64,000 bases of DNA from Owenia fusiformis (Eukaryota; Annelida; Polychaeta; Sabellida; Oweniidae): the NCBI GenBank assembly GCA_903813345.2, contig CAIIXF020000007.1, forward strand, positions 33,944,538 through 34,008,537. The letters are read 5' to 3'. A program made the translations under genes and the position numbers. How positions within the stretch are numbered: position 1 is the first letter of the stretch; each line of letters opens with the position of its first letter. Below are positions 36,755 through 49,700 of this stretch, piece by piece. The notes beneath the pieces were generated by a model. The model searched no databases and was not told the DNA's origin. It saw only the letters and a program-made list of their open reading frames with translations.

Positions 36755-39700
36755 GAAGAGGAACACCTTGGCGTTCGTCCTTTGCAGGTAATTGCTGTTT
36801 TTTAGATAACAGGAATTTATTAGTACTGATGCCATTTTAAGGCCAAGCGTACATCCAGTAAATTCAAGTTTCAAATACAATAAAAATAGTAATGATTATA
36901 AAACGACAATCTTCAAATGACGTATAAAATGTTACTTTGAGATAAGAATCCTGTCTCTACCAATCATTAGATATTTTATCATGTCAGCACATTCTTTTAA
37001 TATGTTCCCCTCACTTGTCAATAGAAACATTATTTTTTGTGGTCATTCATGGTTTTTTTTAATATTCCTTCACGGGTTTTTAGGTTTTTTTAATGTGAGA
37101 TATCCTCTAATAGTTTACATTTTGCTAGATTTATTTGAAATCTCGTTAGTTTGGAAGACTTACATGTACATATTCAATTACTGACTTTCCAGTACTTCCT
37201 GATGAAATATCTGGTCTCGGTACTATCTTTATTTTGTTTTTGGAAAAAGTATGATTTACGAAATAATAACCCTGTGATCATCAATCTACCAGACTCGCTC
37301 ATAACATAAACTTTTGATACACCTTTATAATATCATTTTTGATATATCTATATTTCATCTATTTTACATGGTGTAGGGACATTTTACAAGACAATTCAGC
37401 TATTTTTATAATGTAGCTATAATTTAAATGAATTCTTAAGGTGATGGAGATGACAGGAGCTTGAGATCATGGAAGCAGCTAAAAGAAACAAGATCACCTC
37501 ATAGATGTATTGCCAGAGTAGGCGCAACTACAGTATTACACAAACCATCCGATGCAAACTGCCTTATGAAATACCGTTGCTAATAAAGTACTTGGAGAAT
37601 TTTGGAAGATGCAGAAGAGACAGTTCATATTATTTGGTGTATTTGAACTACGTAATTATAAACTTCACGAAGCAGCATTTCTATTTGAAATAACAACGGA
37701 TGTAAAACTGAACTCATGATACGTACCGATTACGAATCACATGAGTAAGGACTTCACTACAAAATATGATATAGACAGACAACGATATGCTATTTGATTA
37801 AATTAAACCTTGTCTACTTATTCTGGAAAGACTTGATTTAGAGCGTAATGGATTCTAAAACATTATGCTAAATCTATTAGTGAGTAATGACTAGACTTGT
37901 AAATATAAGACATTCGATGACAAGTTATTCTTCATACAATACGAACTAAACTATCTTCAAACATTGACGACGGCTAGTACTGTGGGGGTGCTAGTGATCC
38001 ATATAATTCTTTAAATTTCATGCATGGATAGTATTCTCTGGATAACCGTAAAATCGAAGTTACAATAAACACAATCTGCAAAAATCCCTGATGTTTGGTT
38101 GTTGTAAGTGTCTTGATGAAATAAAACTAGACCGATGAGCTCCCAGTGCTGAACTAAACCTTTAACAGGCCTAGCTTTTTGTCTTGACCTTTGATTTTTA
38201 CAGGCTCTATACTCGCGATAACCTAGTATAAAGTTAACTTTTTGAATGTCTGACCATTCTGGCATAAATACAATTTCAATCGGAGTAGGGTTTCAATTTT
38301 GATAAAAGATTCTGAATCGTGAGAACATTTTACATCATTACCGGAAACCGTATTGTGTTGACCTAGATTTTGGACAAGGTTATTTCAGGATCGGGTGAAA
38401 ATATCATATCTCCTGTCGGCTATAGATTGAAGCCATTACTCTTAAGTGAAGAATCAGGATCGCAAAAACAAAAATTCGATATGATTTACATATTGACATT
38501 ACGCATTTAGATGTGAATGAAAGGGTGGCAGGTACTATTCATATTTAAATGAGATGAACTTTCAGAAAGGTTGTTAAACTTTCAACATCAAATATTTAAA
38601 GTTTTTGTAATTTTAGCAGCAAACGGTTATCGTATATTCTATGGCATATTATCATTAGGTAACGCTGAGATGCCACTTTATGAAGTTAAGGTGCATACTT
38701 TTTTCTCTTAAAATCTTCGCAATAAAACATAAAATAATGTTTGCCCCATCAAAGTTGAAAAGGTGTTTATCATGTCTTAAATATTTTAAACGATTGGAGT
38801 CAATGAGACATCAAATTTTCAAAGTTTTATTAATTTTTCTGTGAATCACTTTTTGCGCTTATGAGTTAATGACTGTCTCTCTTCAGCCAAATGCGTTTGT
38901 GACCTGCTCTCCGAAGTGCGTTGTATGATAGTTCTTAGTTATCATATTAAAAATGTTTTAGTACGTGTACATATACGATTTGTCAAAAACTTGTATCCCC
39001 AGAGCACCGAATTTGTATATATTGGTAATACATGCTTTATTTTGGCAAACACTACTGCAGAAAATGCCCTTGAGTAATCCTTCAAATAGCAGCCATATCG
39101 AAGAGAAGACAGATAGACCACTAGTTCTTTTGTTGTTCTTTAAAGTAAACTTCATTCTGCTGTCAAATAAATGGAATCCAAAGAAAACAAATTTCTTTGG
39201 ATTTCTTTGGATCTTCATTCCCAAATGAAAGGGAATTGTAAGTATCAAAAACTATTAACTATTTTAGAAATATCAGTTCCTAGATTTTCCCCAATATATC
39301 ATCACTTTGTAAATGGGCTCATATACAGGTGTCATGGTACTGTCTTTTATGAACAAAACTCCTCTTTCCTCAATTATTTTTCCTCACTTTTATTGTAACT
39401 TTTGATAATTCATTAGAGTTAAAAGAAAACATGTTCTCGCTGAATATTTTCAATTAGCCTTTTGGGCCTAACAGGTTAGGACTGAAAACTCATAATTCAG
39501 GACTTGTAGCCACATTCTTGCTATAAGAAATATTTCGACTTGATTTGCACTTTTTGAATACACATTGCGTTGATATAAGCTAATTGCTTTATATCTATAA
39601 TAAATTGACAAGGTGACGGTGACTAGTTGAAACCGATCAGACAATCTAGACCGGGTATAATGGCCCCTGGGGATTAGAAACCATTTTTCAATCCTTGCGA

Positions 39701-40000
39701 GTTGGAGATTATTAAGTTCAGGAGTTGTTTAACTTCGTTAGCTCTGATATCAGGGATAGGTTAATGAAGTGATATCATTGTCGTGATAGTGGTTTATTTC
39801 AGTAAAGTATTTTTCATTAATAATGAATATATAATTTAGCAAATGGTTGTTTATGTGCTATAGTAGGATGGTGAGTGAAATACAAAACGGTAATAATATG
39901 TAATGTGGCATTTTATCCATTTGCGACACAATAATGTCATAAATTGTGAAGTACTAGACACATGTGTTTTATTTTTGAAAAGCTTCCTGAATCTGATAAT
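36755..40000. other. 3' flank of the peptide gene, no further gene supported
   Basis: A donor (TTTGCAG followed by GTAATTG, 36788) and a possible acceptor (AATTCTTAAG before GTGATGG, about 37440) suggest a spliced 3' UTR, with AATAAA at about 37582 as a possible signal. Beyond that the DNA is AT-rich. Short frames (36981-37184, 38011-38265, 38965-39228) show no domain or splice evidence. Confidence 0.45.
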
Positions 40001-43000
40001 CACGGGGGACTAACTATACGGGACGTATCGAAACCACTAGCACTACGTCCTGCAAAACCATTACTTTGAATTTTAAACCTACCAAGTGTTTGAAAATCAA
40101 GGATTGCGAGTCTCATACTGCACCGTTTTTCTTCAAAGTTATGCCATTAAAAGCAAAACAAAAATACCTCTCTGTCGGTGCATTGCTTAAGTGAGCAAAG
40201 TTCCTCGTTCTAGCGGCGTTTTTGGTCCCCAGCTGCGAGATCAAGCAATTTTTCATAGCTTTCAACTATAAGTCTAGTTTTTTCATTCTAAAGCATTTGT
40301 CCATCGGTGTGTCCATTTGTAGGTTTGCCATGGTCGATTCTAAACACGACTTGTGTTTTAAGAATAACCCTGTCTTGTCCATTATACCACGTCTTAAGTT
40401 TAGCATACATACGATTATAGTTAACTCAATATCAATTTATCGTGTTCAATCATTCCAATTGGATACGTTTCCATTAATAGATGGACTGGCAATGAAAAAC
40501 ACTTTATAGAAAATGACTCCACAAACCACGTACCACTTCCAGATTCATATATAACTCAGAAATCATGTAAACAGAGACAAAATATGGATAAGGTTGTTAA
40601 TGAATATGGGAAATGGCTTAATAGCACATGCATAAGTAAGCAATTGTTAATATTAAATGGAAGAGTAACAGGTGATTCTATTGGCAATTTTACTTACTAT
40701 GGACCTCAGGGTTCCAGTACTATTGATTACTTTATCATAAACGAGGAATTATTTAAATCTGTCAATTACATGAAAGTAGAACATCTAACTCCTATATCAG
40801 ACCACTGCCCTGTTACTCTCTCAATTGACATATTTAAAACACAGAACTTTAGTACATGTTCTAAGGACACCTCAAATTATAAACTTAATCCAAAGCCCAT
40901 GAAGTTCATAATTGATAAGCAATCTAAAGAAAAATTTCAAGAAGCATTGGCAAACGACCCTGACATTTTTAACCATATTGTAACTAAATATAGCTATGAC
41001 ATCACAAATACTACAACAATCGACAACATAATCTCAGACTTTAATGAGATAACTATTTCAATTGCCAAAAATCTCTAAAGCCAGTATATTCTAAAAAGAG
41101 GAAAAAATTAAGTACTCCTGTAAAAAGCTACTTTGATACTGACTGCTTTGAAATGAAGAAAGAACTAGCATACAAATTAAAATTAATGGTAAAATACCCT
41201 AACTCTAGAATTAACAGGGAAGTGTACTATAAATTCAGGTCAACCTATAGGAAACTCATTAAACAGAAAGAACGTAAATTTAAAGATGGCGTTATAAAAC
41301 AATTGGAAACACTTAAATCTAATAATCCAAAATCTTATTGGAATCTAGTTAAATAATTGAAACCAAAAAAGCAAACAAATGATACCGAATATGTGTCTGC
41401 TAGGCAGTGGCATGAATATTTTAAAAAACTGAATTCATCAACGGATGACAACAATTTAATGTCACAGATAGCAAAGTTAGAAAATGATAATAGCTCTATT
41501 AATAAACTTGATTATAATATAAGCCACAAAGAGATATATGAAAATATAAACTCCATGAAGAATGGTAAAAGTAGAGGGCCTGATTTATTGCTAAATGAGA
41601 TGCTAAAATACGGAAAATATTACATGGTCCCATGTATTATGAAAATACTGAATACATGTTTGAACAATTGTTATTTTATATTTTCCAAAGATATGGAGTA
41701 AAGGTATCATTGTTCCAATTCATAAAAAAGAAAGTAAAAAAGATCCCAACAATTTTAGAGGCATTACCCTAACAAGTTGTTTTGGTAAACTTTTCACGTC
41801 AATTTTGAAAGGAAGGCTTGTCAAATACCTAACTAGTGAAGAAAAACTTCATCAGAACCAAGCCGACTTTCTCCCAAAATTTAGAACCACAGACAACCTC
41901 TTCATCTTATCCCACATTATGTCAGATCTAAAACAACGGAAAATACCTTTATTTTTAGCTCTCATTGACCTAAAAAAGGCATTTGACACTGTGAATCACG
42001 ATGGTCTCATGCTAAAACTTCTAAAAATTGGTCTTGGTGGAAAATTTAACAGAACGGTGAAATCCATGTATAAAGGAGAGGAGGGAAGAGAAGCGAATTA
42101 CTCTGTAATACCTAACTCAGAAGAGAGACAATAATATGTTGAAAATACCAATCCCCCATCAAATGAACACCAAGAGACTTCTAAATTACAATCTTGTGTA
42201 TCTCTGTCAAATGGAACCACCTATTTTTTTCCCCTCTACAGTAGGCGTAAAACAAGGTGATGGACTTAGTCCAATCCTTTTCAACATTTTCATTAATGAT
42301 GTTGTAGATGTTCTTGGAGATGATGCTAAATATGGATACAAAGTTGACTCCAAAATGACTATTAATACCCTATTATTCATAGAGATGCAAAATAACATTA
42401 ACAAACTTGAGTCATATTGTGCTGAATGGAAATTACAAATAAGCATTAAAAATCAAAAATCCTTTACACTGGAAATAAAAAATTCCCTTCTATTAAGTGT
42501 GGTAACTCAAAACTTGATTATGTCTCATCTTTTACTTATCTAGGAATAACTCTGGTATAACTCAAAATACGAAAAGGATTCTTGTACTTAAGGCTCAAAA
42601 AGCTTGGTTTCACCTTAAGCACACTCTATACTCTAACAGCATAAAATCGATAAATTTAATCTTGCACTTATTTGACTCTTGTATTAAGCCCATTATTACA
42701 TATGGCAGTGAGGTATGGGGCCTCATTGATAACCCCCAAACAAATTTATTTCAACTCAATGATTGCAAAGAAAAACTATTTCTGCAATGTTGTAAATGGT
42801 CTCTAAATGTCTCTACTAAATGCCCCAATCTCGGAGTCTTGGGAGAGCTAGGTAGATTTCAAATAAATATGATATACAAATAGCTATGTTGAAATATTGG
42901 CTTCATTTAGAAACTTTGCCTAAGCAGCGTTTACTTTATAAAATATTTCAGAATGCAAAACTAAATAATTCACAGTGGTATAAGGCAATCAAACAAATAT

Positions 43001-44260
43001 TAAAGAGTGTAGATATGGATGTAACAAATATAAAAATACCTAACACTGTATCGTCTAAAAACTTGCTTATCACTAGAATTAAGAGCAAAATTGCAAATAA
43101 CTTCAAAAAAGAATGGAAAATGCGTCTTCCTAACAGCACATCCCAGAAGTATGCACAGGGAAAACTCAGAACTTATGACACCTTTAAGCATTCATTTGCT
43201 CCTGAAAAGTACTTAACTGAAAATGTTTCACTTCAACTTAGACAAGTTTTTACTAAATTTAGACTAAGCAATCACTGCCTTGAAATTGAAGATGGTAGAT
43301 TGAAAAATAAAACAGTCACAGAACGAAAATGTGTATATTGTAATGATAATAGTGTGGAAGATGAAATGCACTTTGTGACACAATGTAAATTATATGCCAA
43401 TGAAAGGTACTCATCAATCCAAAAATCGCGTCCATCTTTCACCACGTTAGACAATGCTAAAAAATTCACATTTATCATGCAATATAAAACTAATTGATAT
43501 ACTCAACTTCATCAATACATGCTATCAGAAAAGAATCAATGAAACCATTTAAGTACATAATCTTCCAAACTAGTGTCAAACAAACTTCTCAAAGTTCATG
43601 TATTTTATTGTATTATATACACCCTTATTTAAACAGTGTAGTATTGTAGTAGTTTGTTTTATCATCTTATATTGTAGATTTTAGCTATACCCATGTACAT
43701 TGTATTTGTGGTAATGCAATAAATAAATATAAAATTAATACTTGTAACTAGAACAAACAATCAAGTATCTGGACTATACTTGGATATGTATCGGCCACTG
43801 AATTTCATAACGTCTTATAAACGTAAACTTCAGTTGTATGATCAAAAAGCTCCAATGGCATATGTTGTAAACATGTCTTTCAACATGAATAAATTATCGG
43901 CCCAAACATGAAGACGTCGCTCTGGGGGGTTGTAATGGGGGTCAATTCTGGAATTATGGGCGAGAATGAGTAAACGATTGGCGAAAAAACTAGACTTATA
44001 GTTTAGAGCTATGAAAATTTGCTTGATCTCACAGCTGGGGACCAAAACGCCGCTAGAACGAGGAACTTTGTACACTAAAGGTATGCACCGATAGAGAGGC
44101 ATTTTTGTTCTGCTTTTAATGGCACAACTTTGAAGAAAAACGGTGCAGTATGAGACTCATAATCCTTGATTTTCAAACATCTGGTAGGTTGAAAATTCAA
44201 ATTAACGGTTATTGCGGGACGTAGTGGTTTCGATACGTCCCGTATAGTTGGTACCCCGTG
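40001..44260. mobile_element. Long inverted-repeat element with a LINE in its loop
   Basis: The left arm 40001-40284 (CACGGGGGACTAACTATACG onward) and the right arm 43983-44260 are inverted copies, roughly 90% alike by eye. Shared blocks include GGGACGTATCGAAACCACTA, CTCATACTGCACCGTTTTTC and GTTCCTCGTTCTAGCGGCG. The arms are about 280 bp. Everything between is LINE plus short flanks, so the LINE may have landed in the loop of an older foldback element. Another element begins only 16 bp after the right arm. Confidence 0.85.
40460..43740 (+). pseudogene. 5'-truncated, inactivated non-LTR retrotransposon (endonuclease + reverse transcriptase)
   Basis: Conceptual reading shows the C-terminal half of an APE-type endonuclease (YYGPQGSSTIDYFI, then TPISDHCPVTLSID), a basic linker, reverse-transcriptase blocks (SMKNGKSRGPD, IPIHKKESKKDPNNFRGITL, FLALIDLKKAFDTVNHDGL, VGVKQGDGLSPILFNIFIND) and a C-terminal Cys/His motif (CVYCNDNSVEDEMHF, then TQC). 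It is broken by stops and frameshifts at about 41078, 41356, 41701, 42134 and 42543. The catalytic Asp-Asp block is missing between TINTLLF and IEMQNN. The 3' UTR ends in an A-rich AATAAATATAAAATTAAT tail at about 43738. Clade not determined. Confidence 0.9.
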
Positions 44261-44275
44261 ATAGTGGGTGAAACA

Positions 44276-45714
44276 TATGGTTGGCCTATTAGTATAAAGA
44301 ATGCATGCGTTGTTTACGGGTGTGTAGGCGTTAATTACGCTCGTGTAGATGTAAAATTACGCCCGTGCTGACGTAAAATTACGCCTGTGTAGGCGTAAAT
44401 TACGCCCGTGAAGAAGTAAATTCTACGGGCGTTCAGAATACATTTACAGGCGTGAACTTACGGCGTTTAAATTATTAATTACGGGCGTTAAGACTGTTAT
44501 TTTACACGCGCTGAGAAACATCTTCACGCCCGTGGAGTTTATTTTTAGCGCCGTAAATTATAAACCAATCAGAACCTTACTTACATGATGATTTAATGCA
44601 TCCTTGCTAAAAGAGCAACTCCGAGATACTTGCACTTGTAAACAACAATCAGAAGCCTGCTTACATTTTAGTGTGTTGCATTGAGGTCCTTAAATATTCG
44701 TTCAAGATTGAACTAGATTTAACCAAAGAGATTTTTTAGTAAATCATATTAAAAGGCAAATTGAAGAGACGTGTACTGTGTTGGCAGTTATCAACACCCA
44801 TTGTAGAAACGACAAAATTGCAGAATATTTTGAGAAGGTATACATGTTTGGTTTCTAAATACGATGATTTTTGGATAATTCTCCAATCTAGGCGTCGGCT
44901 TCAGAGGTAGGCTAGGTAGGGACTTATTAAGCTCACACGCATTGCAGCTTACAGTCTCATTATACAGTCAGATCGCTAGTGTATCCCTCTAAAGGATGTG
45001 TCCAGATACTAGAATTATAGTATCTGATCAACTGCAAATTGACTCTAGACTATATCCTGCAGATGTGGCATTTTTTGAAAATGTACTGAAAATGTCAAAT
45101 GAGCCTATATACCTAGTATACCTAGCCAACATATGTTCAAATTTGGTGTTAGGGAGATGTGTACTTTTTGGAATCTTTTAAAGCAGCCGTCTTTATATGT
45201 CACATGTTATTTCCAGGAATACATAACTCATTTAATATACGATGTACATCTTTCACATTTGCACAAATAGTGCACCGAGATACCCAGAAAAGAAATAATA
45301 TTTCATATGCCTCCAATTGCAACAGTTGTTCCTGGCACAATCATGAGTATGTTATTAACTTGCACAAGGATCTTGGAGTTGTACTTTTAGCTATAATGCA
45401 TCGTGTCATCATGTAAGCAAGATGCTGATTGGTTCATAATTCACGGCGCTAAAATGAACTCGACGGGCGTATAGATGTTTTTCAACGGGTGTTAGATACT
45501 GTCTTGACGCCCGCTATTGAACATTTTGACGCCGTTAGTTTACGCCTGTATTTGTTTTAACGCGTATAGAATTCACTTCTTAACGGGCGTAATTAACGCT
45601 TTGACGGGCGTAATTAACGCCTACACAGGCGTAATTAACGCCTACACGGGCGTAATTAACGCCTACACACCCGTAAACAACGCATGTATTCTTTATACTA
45701 ATAGGCCAACCATA
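44276..45714. mobile_element. 1.44-kb non-autonomous DNA transposon with GGGCGT arrays in its inverted ends
   Basis: Inverted ends begin TATGGTTGGCCTATTAGTAT (44276) and finish with its complement (45714), flanked by direct repeats GAAACA (44270-44275 and 45715-45720), a likely 6-bp target duplication. Each end of about 300 bp is packed with motifs such as ACGGGCGTAATTAACGCC and GTGTAGGCGTTAATTACG, spaced about 20 bp. The middle (about 44620-45400) is unrelated AT-rich DNA with no transposase. Terminal motif arrays are plausible transposase-binding sites. The 6-bp duplication does not fit the common TA, TTAA or 8-bp families. Confidence 0.85.
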
Positions 45715-46732
45715 GAAACACTTCTTGGTCATCTTTCTTTAACATTAAACATTAGAAACACAAACAATAACGTGAGCAGCTTTTGAAAGTAGAGTTGCCG
45801 CTTGCAGGATATCAAACAATCAACTCAGGTCATGTAATCCGCGGGGTAATCCGACCATTGGTCTTTATGAATAAAAAGTATTTACTTATATATGATGTGA
45901 GTACAACGAAATGTCATCCAAAATCTATTAGTATTACGATTTCAATATCAGAGACAAACAGGAGAATACGATTTTTGAGGAGGGATTTTTTTCAATATAA
46001 ACGTACTGTCAACGTATTTTGATTGCATTCAATCATCACGCATTAATCAACGGAAGAGTGCAAATTGAAACAGTTATTAATATGCAACTAATAAACAAAG
46101 TGTCCATCCTAAACACCCCTTGGCAATATTCTAATTTATAATTTTTTATAATTGATGTTAATGGTGCAATGATAGTTTATTAAATAAATGCCAGTATTAC
46201 ATGCATATAGATTCTTTTGCAAGTAGGGTCCATAGTGGACATCATAATAAAAATCATCTTAAATACTAAGCTGATGGATTGGATTTAATTAGGTAAGTTA
46301 TGTATAGAATTGTACTTAAAGGAATATATACACACCGATCGTGAGGTGAGATTCTCTACCTTATGTATCAACTGTCAACTAAAAATAGTTTAATTCTGTT
46401 CATTTTGGGGGATTGATCATGATGTAGGAAGTAACGATAGAATCCACATCTCATTCTATTACACTTCGTACAACCGGAAACGTGCAAAGTTATTTGCAAT
46501 TGAAAGAATGAATATCATTATGAGCCTTCCTTTTCTCACAGAAACATCGACTGTGTTCTACTGGGGTCCCCTGAGTATCACTACGTTGGTGCAGTTCGTT
46601 TAATAGGACTTAAAATACTTCTGAAACTTTGCTGTGATAAAAGTGGTGACTATTTTGAATTTTTGGAAGAACTTATGTCAAAACTATATGTGAATTAATA
46701 TATGATTAGACAGACGATCGTCTTTCAGTCAG
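45715..46732. other. Upstream flank of the collagen gene
   Basis: No gene or clear element is seen. A perfect 12-bp palindrome AGACGATCGTCT lies at 46712-46723, just before the start codon. TCTTTCAG directly upstream of the ATG could also be a 3' splice site, so a 5' UTR intron is possible. Confidence 0.4.
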
Positions 46733-49700
46733 ATGTTTCGCAGAACTTTGCTATGTGCACTACTTCTATGTGCGATTGTGACTCAAACAGAAGCCAACAC
46801 ATGCACCACTGCTGACCTGGCAGCCGGATGCACCGTGGTAGGATATGACCAGGCTGCCGCTACTGGTGAGTGTGATTGCGCTTCGGTTTACAATTGGCAA
46901 TAAAAATGCTGCAGCACTTATATCCACTGGGTCCACTTTTCAACACCACATCGGTAGATATTAAAAATATATTACGTATTAATGATTCTTAAGTTAAAAA
47001 TAGTGCTTTACATACATATACTGTACATATAGAATGTGCAATTCTATCATGTTTTTATTCCCATAAATAGCTCCACTATCACTGCTCCACAACTAGTTAA
47101 TTTGACGGAACGTCAAAATGGATAAACTTCCTGGATACGATATTTTTTCTCGATTTAAACTTACGTATAAGTCATGCTGTGTATTATCATTTGGCACAAC
47201 GTTAGACAACATAGTCTAGCTCTCTGTTTTGGAATTTGATTTTTAAATACAGCTGTAATTCATGCATTTTGATCATCGCTTTTGTTACATTGACGTACAT
47301 TGGTAATATAACGGTCTTTCGTCAATGTAACGAGAGCTAGGGGCTAAATATATGAATTGCAACTTCATTTACAAGACAAATTCCAAATCGAAGAAACTTA
47401 TTTAAAGATTTAAATCGAGAAAACAAAAACTCGTAACCAGGGAGTTCATCCATTTTGTGACATTGACGTTCCGTCAAAGTAACTAGTTGTGGAACAGTGA
47501 CTATAGGCTGATTGAATACTGTTAAACATATGATGAAGATCGGGAAAGCAAATGTCAGCTATTATATTTCACATACATTACTTTAAATTGTTTAATTTCA
47601 GCGGCGTGTGGTACTAGTAATAGTGCAGTTGATGACACAAGCAATTGTGGACAGTACTATGCGTGTTCCACTATTATTGCTGATACTCTGCAAACGTGCC
47701 CTTCTGGTTATAAAGTTGATCTTGTATCAGGAGGAGACAAGTGTGTCGTTGATGCGACGTGCAATGCAGGTACGCGTATTTCTTTATTTCTTTATTACTG
47801 GCAAATGATTCACTATACTGTTCTATGTAGAGAATAAAAAGAACCTATCTGTCTAAGAACATGAACATAAGTTTAAATGTAAGGTAGCGGGTTTCACCAA
47901 AACAAAGTAGAATAACACTTTTATAATGAAGAGAGACAACGCGTCCTTATATGGCTAAAGAGCAAACCACAAAAGTACAATAAATGCCTCGCTTCAATTC
48001 CAAATTGATAGTGTTTAAATGTACGTAGGCTCAACTTGATCGTAATGCCGCTTACCAGTCTGTGCTAAAAATGTTAATGGACAAGGTAGTAAATATACAT
48101 ATTAATCCAAAAATGTTACCCCTTGATTCATTTCTCTTTTTTCTGAATGTTGACTTCCAGATGGCCCACCGGGTACAGGCGGACCACCGGGATTAAAGGG
48201 TCCACAGGGGACGCTTAATTATGGAACATTCGGCCCTCCCGGAACAGGTGGACCACCTGCAACAGGAGGGCCACCTGCAACAGGAGGTCCACCCGGAACT
48301 GGCGGTCCACCAGGAACAGTTGGTCCACCAGGAACAGAAGGTCCACCAGGAACATCGGGTCCTCCTGGTACAGGTGGTCCCCCAGGAACAGGAGGACCAC
48401 CAGGAACAGGAGGTCCCCCCGCAACAGGAGGACCCCCTGGAACTGGGGGTCCACCCGGAACAGGGGGTCCACCAGGAACTGTCGGCCCACCTGGCACAGG
48501 AGGACCACCTGGTACAGGTGGTCCTCCAGCTACAGGTGGTCCACCAGCGACGGGGGGACCTCCCGGCACAGGGGGTCCACCAGGAACTGTCGGTCCACCT
48601 GGAACTGTAGGTCCTCCTGGAACAGGAGGACCACCTGGAACTGGGGGACCGCCTGCAACAGGAGGTCCACCCGGAACTGGTGGACCACCTGGAACAAGTG
48701 GTCCACCAGGAACAATTGGACCACCGGGAACAGTTGGACCACCAGGAACAGGTGGACCTCCAGGTACCGGTGGTCCACCTGGACTTACAGCAACAGGAGG
48801 TCCACCAGGAACAGGGGGTCCACCAGGAACAGTCGGTCCACCAGGCACAAGTGGTCCACCAGGAACGGTTGGTCCCCCAGGAACAAATGGTCCGCCCGGA
48901 TCAGGAGGTCCTCCTGGTACCGAAGGCCCACCTGGTACGGTAGGTCCACCTGGTACCATAGGTCCACCAGGAACAAGTGGGCCATATACTGGAGGTCCAC
49001 CTGGGACATCGGGTCCACCAGGAACCATTGGAACAGGCGGTCCACCTGGAACAGGAAATTCGGTTCAGGGCACAAAGGGAGAGTCTGGACCACCCGGAAC
49101 GGTTGGACCAACGGGACTACCCGGGACTGAAGGACAAAAAGGAATACAGGGAGAATTTGGAAGCAAGGGAATGCCCGGCGCAAAGGGAATGAAGGGTGCA
49201 GCAGGGTCAGTTCATGCAATGCAAGTGGCTATGCATCAAGTCAATATCGAAGGTAAGCTCATTAAATAAATATATAAGGGTTTTATACTGGGAGGTTTTG
49301 GATATTGGGTATATCCTGAGGGATTTGAATTAAAACTATTAAACAATTTGACCAAAGAACTATTTTAGTATTAGTTTCTTTAATTAAAATGTAAGTTTAT
49401 AATTTATCTATACTTTTCTAGAGAATTACTTAATATGTCTCAGCTGGTTACAACAATAGCTTATTGTACATTGTATAAACTGAAAATAACACAAATGAAA
49501 AGTAAATGAAAACATATAAGAAATTAAATGTTCTTAAGGTTTCTGTGGTCAGGAGTATAACCGCTACATACGAAGGTTCAAGACATATCACCTGATACAA
49601 GGCTTACCATGCGAGGAGTACGTCGTCTGCTACCTTGGTTCCGGTGTCACGAAAAGATGCCCTGCTGGACTAAGGCTTGATACTAACACCGCTACATGTA

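Noticed and set aside
48219..49028. 269-codon minus-strand open frame of GGP-V-P repeats
   Set aside because: It is the mirror of the collagen exon: a Gly/Pro-rich 18-bp repeat leaves the antisense strand open. There are no splice or promoter signs on that strand.
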